A stretch of 64,000 nt of DNA from Balanoglossus misakiensis (lineage: Eukaryota > Hemichordata), in contig CM082588.2 in assembly GCA_040954595.2 (NCBI GenBank), positions 10,044,001 through 10,108,000 on the forward strand. The letters run 5' to 3'. Both the position numbers and the translations under genes were made by a program. The notes below the pieces were generated by a model that ran no database searches, had not been told where the DNA came from, and saw only the letters and a list, made by a program, of their open reading frames with translations. The stretch's first letter is position 1. Every line of letters begins with the position of its first letter. Below, piece by piece: positions 53,709 through 63,803 of the stretch.

Positions 53709-54666
53709 GAGTGTCAACATCATTAGGTATCTTAATGGATTGCCTTTCACACATGAAAATGAAACCTTTTTCTTGATTTAGTTATAAAAATAAGTTATGC
53801 ACTGGGATAAATGTTTTTTTTTATCATCTTGTTATGCATATTGTGTATTTGAAGTGTTAAGTGTGACTCTGGACATGAAATATTTATTGATTAAAATATA
53901 TATGGTTAGGTCGACATTGAAGGATTCAAAGCCTGACTTTCTATTGCTGGTAACATTTTAAATGTACAATCTTACCTGGATAAAAAAAAAAAACACACTT
54001 TATGTTTGTATATGATATAACAATTTATTGTAAAGGTTCAAATGTTTTTTAAAGATAAAGAATTCACTTTTATCCATCAATAATAATAATAGAATAAATA
54101 TTATAGACAATAAATACATTCATAAGTTATGCAATAATTACTTAATAAATAAAGAGTATCAATATATTAACTATAAACATTGAAAATGACTTTGCATTTT
54201 TACATTTGTTTTTCATAAGTTATGATGTAATAATTTCTAGTAATAAATAAAAAGTATCACATATTATTAACTATAAACATTGGTAATGACTTTTGAATTT
54301 TTACATTTGTTTTTAAAGTTCAACGTCTTCATACATATAATACATACATACCATACATACATAAATGCCAACAGCAATGCTAATAAATTATTTGAGATTT
54401 TCAAAATATTTTTTTAAGGTTATCATGTGTACATGGAATAATTCTGATTAAAAATTGAGTTTGTCAAATAAAAAAAAAAGAATCATCACGAACATGTAGT
54501 ATGAACATATAACACTCCAATAAAATTTTAACAATTGTCCAGAAATTCAGATACTTCTACAACTATAACAGTATCAATGAAAACGTTTAGTAACAATAAA
54601 CTTTATGAAATATTTCATTTAGATAAAACATTTTTGAATTTTGTCAAATTTATTATACGGTAATCT
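53709..54666. other. AT-rich spacer between convergent Harbinger genes
   Basis: This holds the presumed 3-prime untranslated regions of both genes. Several AATAAA words occur in both orientations (for example agaataaata near 54,092 and tttattg near 54,023), so both transcripts could end here, but no single site can be assigned. It also contains the 93-bp repeat described separately. No open frame of note. Confidence 0.6.
54121..54320. repeat. 93-bp direct repeat, two units (left arm)
   Basis: The phrases cataagttatg, taataaataaa, actataaacattg and tttttacatttg recur with a spacing of about 93 bp. The left unit pair has diverged; the equivalent place in the right arm has three units, two of them identical. 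Confidence 0.8.
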
Positions 54667-55482
54667 TTAGTTCTTATTGACAGACTGCTCGTATAAATCC
54701 AACATTCTATCCATTCTTCTCATTTTCTCTGTATGTTGTTTTTCCATCATCCCAAACAAATCATCATTTTTCTTTTCCATTTGTGTAATTGCAGCCATCA
54801 ATTTATCTTGTGGGGATACTCTGTCGGATATTTTGTTTCTTTTTCTGTGTGTACGTGGTGTTGCATGTGTGTCAGATGTGCTTGGTGTTATCTCTGTAGG
54901 TTCTGTAGTCGTCATTTCTGTTGTTGTTTCTGTCACTGTGTCTGTGTTATTTTTACTTTTGTCGGTCGTCAAATCAAGCGAATCCATCGTACATGTGGGC
55001 TGTGTCGATTCCTTCATCCCATATAAATTATCAAACTCATTGAAATGTCGACACGTTTTCCTTTCTGCTCCAGTTTTCTTTCGGTTATCAATCACTTCCA
55101 TATAATTTTTTTTTTAAATTTTTCCATTTATCCCTTGCCTGTGTGACAGACACAGAAACCCCCGCCTCTCCCATTTTAGACACAATGGACTGCCACAACT
55201 TCTCATGTCTAACACTAGTTTTAAATAAATCTTCCATGTCAGACCTCAACACTACAAGTAAATTTTCTTCTCTATCATTCCAAATGTGAATTCTAGCTAC
55301 GTTTTCTGTGCTGTGTGATGTTGTTCCTGCTTTACTTCGTTCATGTGGTTGCTGAGTGTTTGTGTTCTTTTCACCTTGTCCTTGACTGCTTTGGTTCTGG
55401 TCGAGGTCTTGTACCTTTTCCTTTTGTTTTCCGTTGTGTGCTGCAATAGCTTGTGAAATGATAGCTTGTTTGATGTTAGAGT
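54667..55482 (-). pseudogene. Harbinger Myb/SANT-like DNA-binding protein, frameshifted (left copy)
   Basis: In Harbinger elements this partner protein helps the transposase enter the nucleus and recognise element ends. Reading leftward from an acceptor-like aacag at 55,483, the frame opens with DSNIKQAIISQAIAAHNGKQ and continues into a three-tryptophan Myb/SANT-like domain (IHIWNDREENLL, EKLWQSIVSKMG, DKWKNLKK). Ten T's at 55,106-55,115 (A's on this strand) then throw the frame by +1. The tail resumes at 55,101 (MEVIDNRKKTGAERKTC), runs through a Thr/Ser-rich linker and a basic HRKRNK patch, and ends in a charged, coiled-coil-like segment. Nine A's would join the two parts. No ATG is present in the first part, so an upstream exon is expected but was not found. 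A miscounted homopolymer is an alternative to true decay. Confidence 0.7.
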
Positions 55483-55976
55483 CTGTTAAATATAAGAATG
55501 GGTATAGTCAAGACAAGTTTATTTCTATTTGCTCACCAAAACATGATTCTATCAGATTAATTACTGTTGAACTTGAATCCTTAGTACATAAAACCAAAAA
55601 TGAAATTATTTAATTATAGTTCAGCTTTGTAGAGATATTTAGACATTTTACCACTTTTAGATGACCAACACAGAAAATATTTGTTTATAAACATAAGTGA
55701 CGTGAGCGGACAATGCCTTAGACACACAGTTTAGAAATCATGCACTGGGCCTCGTAATTTATGCAAATTAGACCATGAGCCAGTAGGGGTTTACCTCCCC
55801 CCACCCCCCCGGGGGAATTTTTGAGACAATGTTTTTTCTGAAAGCCTATCATATACTGAGTAAAATTCACTTTGTTTGCCATCTGGGCACCGGGGCGTTT
55901 TCGAGTTATTGGCTTCTAAATTATATTGGGTAACGTATGAAGAAAAGCCTAAAAGTGCATATAAATTGACGTAGGC
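55483..55976. other. Upstream region of left Myb-like gene and arm-specific insert
   Basis: Bases 55,483-55,730 are the presumed promoter side of the Myb-like gene; on the minus strand ccgctcacgtcac lies near 55,700. Bases 55,731-55,944 (214 bp) are present only in this arm; in the other arm a telomeric tract takes their place. The insert contains a C-run and G-run (cccccccaccccccc then ggggg) near 55,795 but no recognised gene. Confidence 0.6.
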
Positions 55977-55994
55977 GGGGGGGGGGGGGGGGGG
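55977..55994 (+). repeat. Poly-G run of 18
   Basis: Eighteen consecutive G's follow gtaggc. The mirror position in the right arm has only 12 (C's at 60,709-60,720) and lacks the GC. The run is a G-quadruplex-prone, error-prone tract. Confidence 0.9.
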
Positions 55995-56029
55995 TAAATT
56001 AGTCTTGTAAAATACTGTCTCTCTGAATG

Positions 56030-56400
56030 TATACCTAGAACAACAGGGAAGTATTTGGTATCAAAAGAAAGCTTAATAAACAAGCTTTCCATTAATTACA
56101 AAATTAAAGTGATATGACAAATCATGACATCATAGTGACGTCATAAGTCAAAATACCCTTACGAAAATGGTGTTCTGTTCACCTATAATTTGTATAAATG
56201 TGAGGTTTTGCAAAACACGTCTCTGAGCAATTGTACTGATGAAAACTGTGATGTGTTTGGTATCAACAGAAAGCTGATTGAGTAAAGTATCTAATTATTG
56301 CAAAATATTGATATAATAATCAATTACGTCATCATTACGTCATACTTCCAAGTACCCTTACCAATTAGTGACTATGATGACAAGTTATTACCCTAGGAGA
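56030..56400. repeat. Two diverged ~202-bp direct repeats
   Basis: The phrases tttggtatcaa-agaaagct (56,054 and 56,256), acgtcat and aagta/aataccctta recur at a spacing of about 202 bp. A TGACGTCA palindrome is at 56,136-56,143. A mirrored copy lies at about 60,300-60,680. No coding potential seen. Confidence 0.65.
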
Positions 56401-57020
56401 TAGGTGCCTTTAAAAAAAAAAAATTGGTAAGGAAGGTTTGTGAAGTCCATTCTATGTAAAAAATGGTGCTGATTCCAAAAAAAAAAAGCAGTCTTATTGA
56501 CCCCACCCAAGACAAAATTGCCATTTTGGCACTTTTTAATCCAAAAAAAGGTCATTTTTAGAAAACACTAAAAACACACTGTTTTCGTCACATTCGAAGA
56601 TCTGATGACATATGATATGCCTATTCTATGTAAAATTTGGTTGATATTACGAAAAAAGCAGTCTGATTGACCCCAAACGAGACAAAATTGCCTTTTTGAC
56701 CATTTTTTGCCCAAAAAGGTCATTTTTAGAAAACACTAAAAACACACTGTTTTCGTCACATTCGAAGATCTGATGACATATGATATGCCTATTCTATGTA
56801 AAATTTGGTTGATATTACGAAAAAAGCAGTCTGACTGACCCCAAACGAGACAAAATTGCCTTTTTGACCATTTTTTGCTCAAAAACGTCATTTTTAGACA
56901 AAACTGAAAAACACACTCTTCTCTTCATATTGATTGATTTGATGATATATGGAAAGTCAATTCTATGTGTAAAATGGTGACTATAAAACATAAAGCAATC
57001 TTTTTGACCCCAATCAATAC

Positions 57021-57068
57021 AAAAATGCCATTTTTGGCCTCAAAAATATGGCCAAAAATGGCATTTTT
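57021..57068. repeat. 19-bp-arm hairpin inside the 168-bp satellite
   Basis: AAAAATGCCATTTTTGGCC is followed by a 10-base loop and its exact reverse complement. The same perfect hairpin occurs at 57,737-57,784 and, mirrored, at 59,635-59,682. Transcribed or single-stranded, it would form a stable stem. Confidence 0.93.
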
Positions 57069-57229
57069 ACAAAAAATAAAAAAATAAAAACAAACTGTTT
57101 TCTTCATATTCAGAGATCTGATTATGTATGAAAAGTCCATTCTGTGTATAAAAAATCTGATTGACCCCATTCTAGTCAAAATTGCGTTTTTGGCAATTTA
57201 TTGCCTAAAAAGACCTATTTAAGACAAAT

Positions 57230-57526
57230 TTATCATTTTAAACATTTTCTAGAGAAAAAAATGTTTGCATTTGGAGATAGCCCAAATTGAACTCATAATG
57301 ATGATGACACAGCGACGACAGTAAAAGAAGTTATACGAATTGAACCAAAGTCGCGTCGATGAATCTAAACACGTCGCCCAGGACCAAGCATTAAACATGA
57401 TACAGGCGACAAAAAGACAGGCACTGCACATGGCAAAGTCCCAAATATTCACTTAGAGCATCTCCAAATTGAAACGTCAAGGAATTTAAGAGTTTTTATT
57501 ATATTTATTAGGTTTAAACCCACATT
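57230..57526. other. ~300-bp non-satellite insert at the inner edge of the left arm
   Basis: This stretch interrupts the 168-bp satellite and has ordinary base composition. It contains a short open frame on the minus strand (57,249-57,452, 67 residues) with no recognised motif. ATTTGGAGAT near 57,270 faces its complement ATCTCCAAAT near 57,461, which may be a short inverted repeat of a small inserted element. The inverted repeat ends exactly at the right edge of this segment. Confidence 0.5.
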
Positions 57527-59176
57527 GATATTACGAAAAAGGCAGTCTAACTGACCCCACCCAAGACAAAATTGCCGTTTTGGCACTTTTTAACCCAAAA
57601 AACGTCATTTTTAGACAAAACTGAAAACACACTCTTCTCTTCATATTGATTGATTTGATGATATATGGAAAGTCAATTCTATGTGTAAAATGGTGACTAT
57701 AAAACATAAAGCAATCTTTTTGACCCCAATCAATACAAAAATGCCATTTTTGGCCTCAAAAATATGGCCAAAAATGGCATTTTTACAAAAAAAATAAATA
57801 AAAACAAACTGTTTTCTTCATATTCAGAGATCTGATTATGTATGAAAAGTTTATGCTATGTAAAATAGTTCTGATTCCAGAAATAGCAGCCTTATTAACC
57901 CCCACTCAAGGCAAATGTGCCATTTTTGCCACTTTTTGCCCCAAAAATGTCATTTTTAGAAAACACTCAAAACTTATATATTTTCTTCACTTTCGGAGAT
58001 CTGATAATGTATTGTATACCCACCTTGTGTAAAATTTGGTAGGTATTCAAAAAAAGTAGGTTTATTGGCGCCACTCAAGATTAAAGTGCGTTTTTTGGCA
58101 AGTTTTTGCCCAAAAAGGCCATTTTAAGAAATAAGCAAACGTTTTTCTTTGTATTTGGAAATTTGATCATGTATGAAAAGTCCATTTATTGAAAAATTGC
58201 TGTTGACTCTAGAAAACGCAATCTTATTGATCTCAATGAAGATGAAAATACTTTTTGCCCAAAAAGGGTCATTTTTAGAAAATACTAAAAACAAGCTATT
58301 TGTTTCCCTTTGGTGATCTAATAATAAATAAAAGTCCATTCTATCTTAAAATTAGCGATTTTTCCAAAAAAGCACTCTTACTGACTCCACAGAGGGAAAA
58401 AATGCCATTTTGGCCACTTTGCTCAAAAAAGGTAACTGTTTGAAAACTTCTTTCTTTATTTTTCAGATCTTATGATGTACGGAGAAGGTCCATTTTTGTT
58501 GAATGGGAGCCGATTCCAAAAAAAAAAAAAAAAATCTTTTCAGCCCTACAAAATTGTCATTTTGGCCATTTTTGGTCAAAAAGGTCATTCCAAGAAAAAA
58601 AAAAATGAAAAACAAGCTGTTTTCTTTGTATTTAAATGTTTGATTATGAATGGAAAGTCCATTTTTTGCAAAAAAAAAATATGCTGATACCAACGCAACA
58701 GTCTTATTAAGACCCCACTCAATACAAAATTGCCACTAAGCCATCTTCTAGTCAACAATTGTCTTTTTCAGAAAACAAAATAATTGGTGGTTTTTTTTGC
58801 CTTTTGAGTTTTGATGTTATATTTGCATATTTAAAATGTCATACCATATGATATCAGTTGAATTGATGATATTGAAAGGCAGAGTTGCCACAATTTGGCA
58901 CATTTAGCCCAAAATGGAACTCAACAATAAAACGAGACGATCCATGTATTCACACTGTATACTATAAGTCGGTTATACATGGTATAATTGTTTTAAGTAC
59001 ATCTATACCAGCTCCGGATAGATTGTTAACATTTATCCTCTTCGTTCTGAATACAAAATCAGAAATTATATTATATCATGATACCTCCGTCATTTTGATT
59101 GGACAGGGGTGCAATCCCACGATGCTAAATACTCAATAGAGCTAAAACTGGCCCCTGAACTAGCACACAACGGGAA
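57527..59176. other. 1,650-bp spacer of the giant inverted repeat
   Basis: Unpaired central region. Most of it (to about 58,840) is decayed 168-bp satellite. The remaining 58,840-59,176 is unique-looking DNA with one 84-codon open frame (58,885-59,139) that matches nothing I recognise and is probably chance. Confidence 0.8.
57737..57784. repeat. 19-bp-arm hairpin, second copy
   Basis: Same perfect stem and 10-base loop as the hairpin at 57,021, here in the spacer of the inverted repeat. Confidence 0.92.
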
Positions 59177-59475
59177 AATGTGGGTTTAAACCTAATAAAT
59201 ATAATAAAAACTCTTAAATTCCTTGACGTTTCAATTTGGAGATGCTCTAAGTGAATATTTGGGACTTTGCCATGTGCAGTGCCTGTCTTTTTGTCGCCTG
59301 TATCATGTTTAATGCTTGGTCCTGGGCGACGTGTTTAGATTCATCGACGCGACTTTGGTTCAATTCGTATAACTTCTTTTACTGTCGTCGCTGTGTCATC
59401 ATCATTATGAGTTCAATTTGGGCTATCTCCAAATGCAAACATTTTTTTCTCTAGAAAATGTTTAAAATGATAAAT
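59177..59475 (-). other. Mirrored ~300-bp non-satellite insert (right arm)
   Basis: Reverse complement of 57,228-57,526, with the same 67-codon frame now on the plus strand at 59,251-59,454. Its conservation reflects duplication in the arm, not necessarily selection. Confidence 0.6.
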
Positions 59476-60290
59476 TTGTCTTAAATAGGTCTTTTTAGGC
59501 AATAAATTGCCAAAAACGCAATTTTGACTAGAATGGGGTCAATCAGATTTTTTATACACAGAATGGACTTTTCATACATAATCAGATCTCTGAATATGAA
59601 GAAAACAGTTTGTTTTTATTTTTTTATTTTTTGTAAAAATGCCATTTTTGGCCATATTTTTGAGGCCAAAAATGGCATTTTTGTATTGATTGGGGTCAAA
59701 AAGATTGCTTTATGTTTTATAGTCACCATTTTACACATAGAATTGACTTTCCATATATCATCAAATCAATCAATATGAAGAGAAGAGTGTGTTTTTCAGT
59801 TTTGTCTAAAAATGACGTTTTTGAGCAAAAAATGGTCAAAAAGGCAATTTTGTCTCGTTTGGGGTCAGTCAGACTGCTTTTTTCGTAATATCAACCAAAT
59901 TTTACATAGAATAGGCATATCATATGTCATCAGATCTTCGAATGTGACGAAAACAGTGTGTTTTTAGTGTTTTCTAAAAATGACCTTTTTGGGCAAAAAA
60001 TGGTCAAAAAGGCAATTTTGTCTCGTTTGGGGTCAATCAGACTGCTTTTTTCGTAATATCAACCAAATTTTACATAGAATAGGCATATCATATGTCATCA
60101 GATCTTCGAATGTGACGAAAACAGTGTGTTTTTAGTGTTTTCTAAAAATGACCTTTTTTTGGATTAAAAAGTGCCAAAATGGCAATTTTGTCTTGGGTGG
60201 GGTCAATAAGACTGCTTTTTTTTTTTGGAATCAGCACCATTTTTTACATAGAATGGACTTCACAAACCTTCCTTACCAATTTTTTTTTTT
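59476..60290 (-). repeat. 168-bp satellite, mirrored copy (right arm)
   Basis: Reverse complement of 56,413-57,227, including the 19-bp hairpin at 59,635-59,682 and two units spaced 168 bp. No gene. Confidence 0.88.
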
Positions 60291-60747
60291 TAAAGGCACC
60301 TATCTCCTAGGGTAATAACTTGTCATCATAGTCACTAATTGGTAAGGGTACTTGGAAGTATGACGTAATGATGACGTAATTGATTATTATATCAATATTT
60401 TGCAATAATTAGATACTTTACTCAATCAGCTTTCTGTTGATACCAAACACATCACAGTTTTCATCAGTACAATTGCTCAGAGACGTGTTTTGCAAAACCT
60501 CACATTTATACAAATTATAGGTGAACAGAACACCATTTTCGTAAGGGTATTTTGACTTATGACGTCACTATGATGTCATGATTTGTCATATCACTTTAAT
60601 TTTGTAATTAATGGAAAGCTTGTTTATTAAGCTTTCTTTTGATACCAAATACTTCCCTGTTGTTCTAGGTATACATTCAGAGAGACAGTATTTTACAAGA
60701 CTAATTTACCCCCCCCCCCCTACGTCAATTTATATGCACTTTTAGGC
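60291..60747 (-). other. Mirrored ~202-bp repeats and C-run
   Basis: Reverse complement of about 55,945-56,412. It includes the two diverged 202-bp units and a run of 12 C's at 60,709-60,720. No gene seen. Confidence 0.7.
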
Positions 60748-60784
60748 TTAGGGTTAGGGTTAGGGGTTAGGGTTAGGGTTAGGG
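60748..60784 (+). repeat. Interstitial telomeric repeat, (TTAGGG)6 with one extra G
   Basis: Six TTAGGG units (37 bp, the third with an extra G) lie precisely where the other arm has 214 bp of unrelated DNA (55,731-55,944). On one side the shared sequence ends in gcctaa/ttaggc, giving a short overlap with the telomeric motif; on the other it resumes at actgtgtgt. TTAGGG is the telomere repeat of most animals. Confidence 0.95.
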
Positions 60785-61031
60785 ACTGTGTGTCTAAGGC
60801 ATTGTCCGCTCACGTCACTTATGTTTATAAACAAATATTTTCTGTGTTGGTCATCTAAAAGTGGTAAATGTCTAAATATCTCTACAAAGCTGAACTATAA
60901 TTAAATAATTTCATTTTTGGTTTTATGTACTAAGGATTCAAGTTCAACAGTAATTAATCTGATAGAATCATGTTTTGGTGAGCAAATAGAAATAAACTTG
61001 TCTTGACTATACCCATTCTTATATTTAACAG
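60785..61031. other. Upstream region of right Myb-like gene
   Basis: Mirror of 55,483-55,730, containing the CRE-like gctcacgtcac. An atgttttg|gtgagc at about 60,970 could be a short first exon and donor, but its phase does not fit the acceptor at 61,031, so no start codon is assigned. Confidence 0.5.
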
Positions 61032-61873
61032 ACTCTAACATCAAACAAGCTATCATTTCACAAGCTATTGCAGCACACAACGGAAAAACAAAAGGAAAAG
61101 GTACAAGACCTCGACCAGAACCAAAGCAGTCAAGGACAAGGTGAAAAGAACACAAACACTCAGCAACCACATGAACGAAGTAAAGCAGGAACAACATCAC
61201 ACAGCACAGAAAACGTAGCTAGAATTCACATTTGGAATGATAGAGAAGAAAATTTACTTGTAGTGTTGAGGTCTGACATGGAAGATTTATTTAAAACTAG
61301 TGTTAGACATGAGAAGTTGTGGCAGTCCATTGTGTCTAAAATGGGAGAGGCGGGGGTTTCTGTGTCTGTCACACAGGCAAGGGATAAATGGAAAAATTTA
61401 AAAAAAATTATATGGAAGTGATTGATAACCGAAAGAAAACTGGAGCAGAAAGGAAAACGTGTCGACATTTCAATGAGTTTGATAATTTATATGGGATGAA
61501 GGAATCGACACAGCCCACATGTACGATGGATTCGCTTGATTTGACGACCGACAAAAGTAAAAATAACACAGACACAGTGACAGAAACAACAACAGAAATG
61601 ACGACTACAGAACCTACAGAGATAACACCAAGCACATCTGACACACATGCAACACCAAGCACATCTGACACACATGCAACACCACGTACACACAGAAAAA
61701 GAAACAAAATATCCGACAGAGTATCCCCACAAGATAAATTGATGGCTGCAATTACACAAATGGAAAAGAAAAATGATGATTTGTTTGGGATGATGGAAAA
61801 ACAACATACAGAGAAAATGAGAAGAATGGATAGAATGTTGGATTTATACGAGCAGTCTGTCAATAAGAACTAA
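61032..61873 (+). pseudogene. Harbinger Myb/SANT-like DNA-binding protein, frameshifted (right copy)
   Basis: Same gene as the left copy. The exon begins after aacag at 61,031. Five A's at 61,084-61,088 (four in the left copy) break the 5-prime frame. The Myb/SANT-like domain is readable at about 61,215-61,405 (IHIWNDREENLL, EKLWQSIVSKMG, DKWKNLKK). Eight A's at 61,400-61,407 then shift the frame by -1 into a TGA, and the tail runs in the next frame to 61,873. The tail holds a 27-bp tandem duplication adding PSTSDTHAT, a HRKRNK basic patch and a charged, probably coiled-coil end. The A-run lies in T TTA AAA, a form that resembles -1 ribosomal slippage heptamers, but the left copy would need the opposite shift, so decay or homopolymer error is more likely than programmed frameshifting. 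Confidence 0.7.
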
Positions 61874-62926
61874 AGATTACCGTATAATAAATTTGACAAA
61901 ATTCAAAAATGTTTTATCTAAATGAAATATTTCATAAAGTTTATTGTTACTAAACGTTTTCATTGATACTGTTATAGTTGTAGAAGTATCTGAATTTCTG
62001 GACAATTGTTAAAATTTTATTGGAGTGTTATATGTTCATACTACATGTTCGTGATGATTTTTTTTTTTTTTTTATTTGACAAACTCAATTTTTAATCAGA
62101 ATTATTCCATGTACACATGATAACCTTAAAAAATATTTTGAAAATCTCAAATAATTTATTAGCATTGCTGTTGGCATTTATGTATGTATGGTATGTATGT
62201 ATTATATGTATGAAGACGTTGAACTTTAAAAACAAATGTAAAAATTCAAAAGTCATTACCAATGTTTATAGTTAATAATATGTGATACTTTTTATTTATT
62301 ACTAGAAATTATTACATCATAACTTATGAAAAACAAATGTAAAAATGCAAAGTCATTTTCAATGTTTATAGTTAATATATTGATACTCTTTATTTATTAA
62401 GTAATTATTGCATAACTTATGAAAAACAAATGTAAAAATGCAAAGTCATTTTCAATGTTTATAGTTAATATATTGATACTCTTTATTTATTAAGTAATTA
62501 TTGCATAACTTATGAATGTATTTATTGTCTATAATATTTATTCTATTATTATTATTGATGGATAAAAGTGAATTCTTTATCTTTAAAAAACATTTGAACC
62601 TTTACAATAAATTGTTATATCATATACAAACATAAAGTGTGTTTTTTTTTTTTTATCCAGGTAAGATTGTACATTTAAAATGTTACCAGCAATAGAAAGT
62701 CAGGCTTTGAATCCTTCAATGTCGACTTAACCATATATATTTTAATCAATAAATATTTCATGTCCAGAGTCACACTTAACACTTCAAATACACAATATGC
62801 ATAACAAGATGATAAAAAAAACATTTATCCCAGTGCATAACTTATTTTTATAACTAAATCAAGAAAAAGGTTTCATTTTCATGTGTGAAAGGCAATCCAT
62901 TAAGATACCTAATGATGTTGACACTC
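61874..62926. other. AT-rich spacer between convergent genes (right copy)
   Basis: Mirror of 53,709-54,666, longer because of one extra 93-bp unit. It contains presumed 3-prime untranslated sequence of both genes and T/A homopolymers. No gene. Confidence 0.6.
62222..62530. repeat. 93-bp direct repeat, three units (right arm)
   Basis: The phrase cataacttatg recurs at 62,318, 62,411 and 62,504, exactly 93 bp apart. Two adjacent units are identical, so one was gained recently relative to the left arm. Confidence 0.9.
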
Positions 62927-63803
62927 TTAATGTAAATGATTCATGAGTTGCTGTCTTCTGGCAATACCCCCAGGTGCATTCACATGAACATTTGGATATT
63001 GGTTTGGATCATCAATATGCTGTGGATCTAAATCAATATAGTTTTCCACATCATCATGATGGATAATACATAGATTGTGAAGAATACAGCCAGAAATTAT
63101 AGTCTCACACACATCTTCAGGACTATGCATAGGCAATTCTCTGAGCCATCTAACACGACCCTTTAAATGCCCAATTGATCGTTCAACATTTTGACGGCAG
63201 GATGAAAAGACGCGATTGAACCTGCGCTGCTGAATGGTTAAAAATCCATTGTCTCTGAAGGGAGTGATAAGCCATTCTCTCAAAGGGTATGCAGAATCAC
63301 CAATGATGTATCTCCCAGGACCCATAGTTACTTCATTAGTCTCCAGTCTTGTGTACAGGGAAGAATTTCGAAGGACACGGGCATCGTGTGTACAACCAGG
63401 CCATCCAGTGTATGCATTGGTGATTAATAGATTATCATCAACAATGACCTGAAAAAAAGGACACTTTTTGTCAAGAATCTCCTACATTTATGTAACTTGA
63501 TAAAATTCTCAATGGCAGAGACTAACCAACATTTCAACAGGTTTTATTTTTAAATTCAAGAATGACACATGTCATGATGGAAGATATAAATTTTTCTCTA
63601 TAAAAAAAAAAAATGAATTTTCTTACCTGAAGTTGCATGGATGGATAACCTTTCCTATTTATATAGTCTTGAGCTCCACCAATACAACCAGCCAGTCTAA
63701 TGTGAGTGCCATCAATAATGCCCACTATACCTGGTAAACCACAATCAAGCTGAAAACTCTGTGAAATCTCCCTCTGTCGCTCTTGTGTTGGCCACCTGAT
63801 AAC
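62927..63803 (-). CDS. Harbinger transposase, exons 2 and 3 (partial, right copy)
   Basis: Exon 2 (63627-63803) and exon 3 (62927-63448) match the left copy exon for exon, with the same splice sites and the same catalytic residues (D in GIIDGTHIR, D in GCTHDARV, E in NVERSIGH). The frame is open through the TAA at 62,927. Two amino-acid changes were seen against the left copy: GRVRRL to GRVRWL and NLRIIHH to NLCIIHH. Exon 1 lies beyond 64,000, so completeness cannot be judged. Few differences mean the two copies separated recently or are kept alike by gene conversion. Confidence 0.8.

Larger units (their letters stand above)
51040..55730 (+). mobile_element. PIF/Harbinger DNA transposon, left copy (ends not resolved)
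   Basis: The element is defined by its two diagnostic genes: a DDE transposase of the Harbinger/HARBI1 family on the plus strand and a Myb/SANT-like DNA-binding protein on the minus strand, converging on a 957-bp AT-rich spacer. Harbinger elements usually have short terminal inverted repeats and a 3-bp TWA target duplication. I could not find a convincing pair. The only end-to-end resemblance is CCGCTGACGTCA near 51,092 and CCGCTCACGTCA on the minus strand near 55,708. The limits given are therefore the extent of gene plus promoter-like DNA, not proven termini. The right part of the element is shared with the giant inverted repeat. Confidence 0.7.
52634..57526 (+). repeat. Left arm of giant inverted repeat
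   Basis: From gctatcaaag at 52,634 to cccacatt at 57,526 the sequence is the reverse complement of 64,000 back to 59,177. It includes transposase exons 2 and 3, the Myb-like gene and part of the 168-bp satellite. Similarity is very high outside a few indels. The arm may extend leftward past 52,634, since its partner leaves the window. Confidence 0.95.
56440..58840. repeat. Second satellite, ~168-bp monomer, increasingly decayed
   Basis: The phrases gatctgat, ctatgtaaaat, gcagtct-attgacccca, caaaattgcc and aggtcatttttagaaaacac recur with a period of 168 bp (56,599 to 56,767), then about 169 and 179. Later units at about 57,829, 57,999, 58,153, 58,310, 58,465, 58,630 and 58,808 become shorter, A-rich and ragged. 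The series is interrupted at about 57,230-57,527 by unrelated DNA. Bases 57,531-57,840 are a direct copy of about 56,815-57,125 (offset 714). Small open frames here are low-complexity artefacts. Confidence 0.85.

Noticed and set aside
54677-55105. 142-codon plus-strand frame opposite the Myb-like gene, with an apparent hydrophobic segment
   Set aside because: It is the antisense shadow of the Myb-like tail (Thr-rich codons read backwards as Val/Cys/Ser). The same shadow occurs opposite the right copy.
58463-58693. Overlapping frames on both strands in the spacer
   Set aside because: Poly-A and poly-T runs of decayed satellite give Lys- or Phe-rich frames; no domain is visible.
61388-61410. 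Programmed -1 frameshift in the Myb-like gene
   Set aside because: The heptamer T TTA AAA is present, but the left copy would require a +1 shift at the same place and no downstream stimulatory structure was evident, so slippage or sequencing error explains it better.
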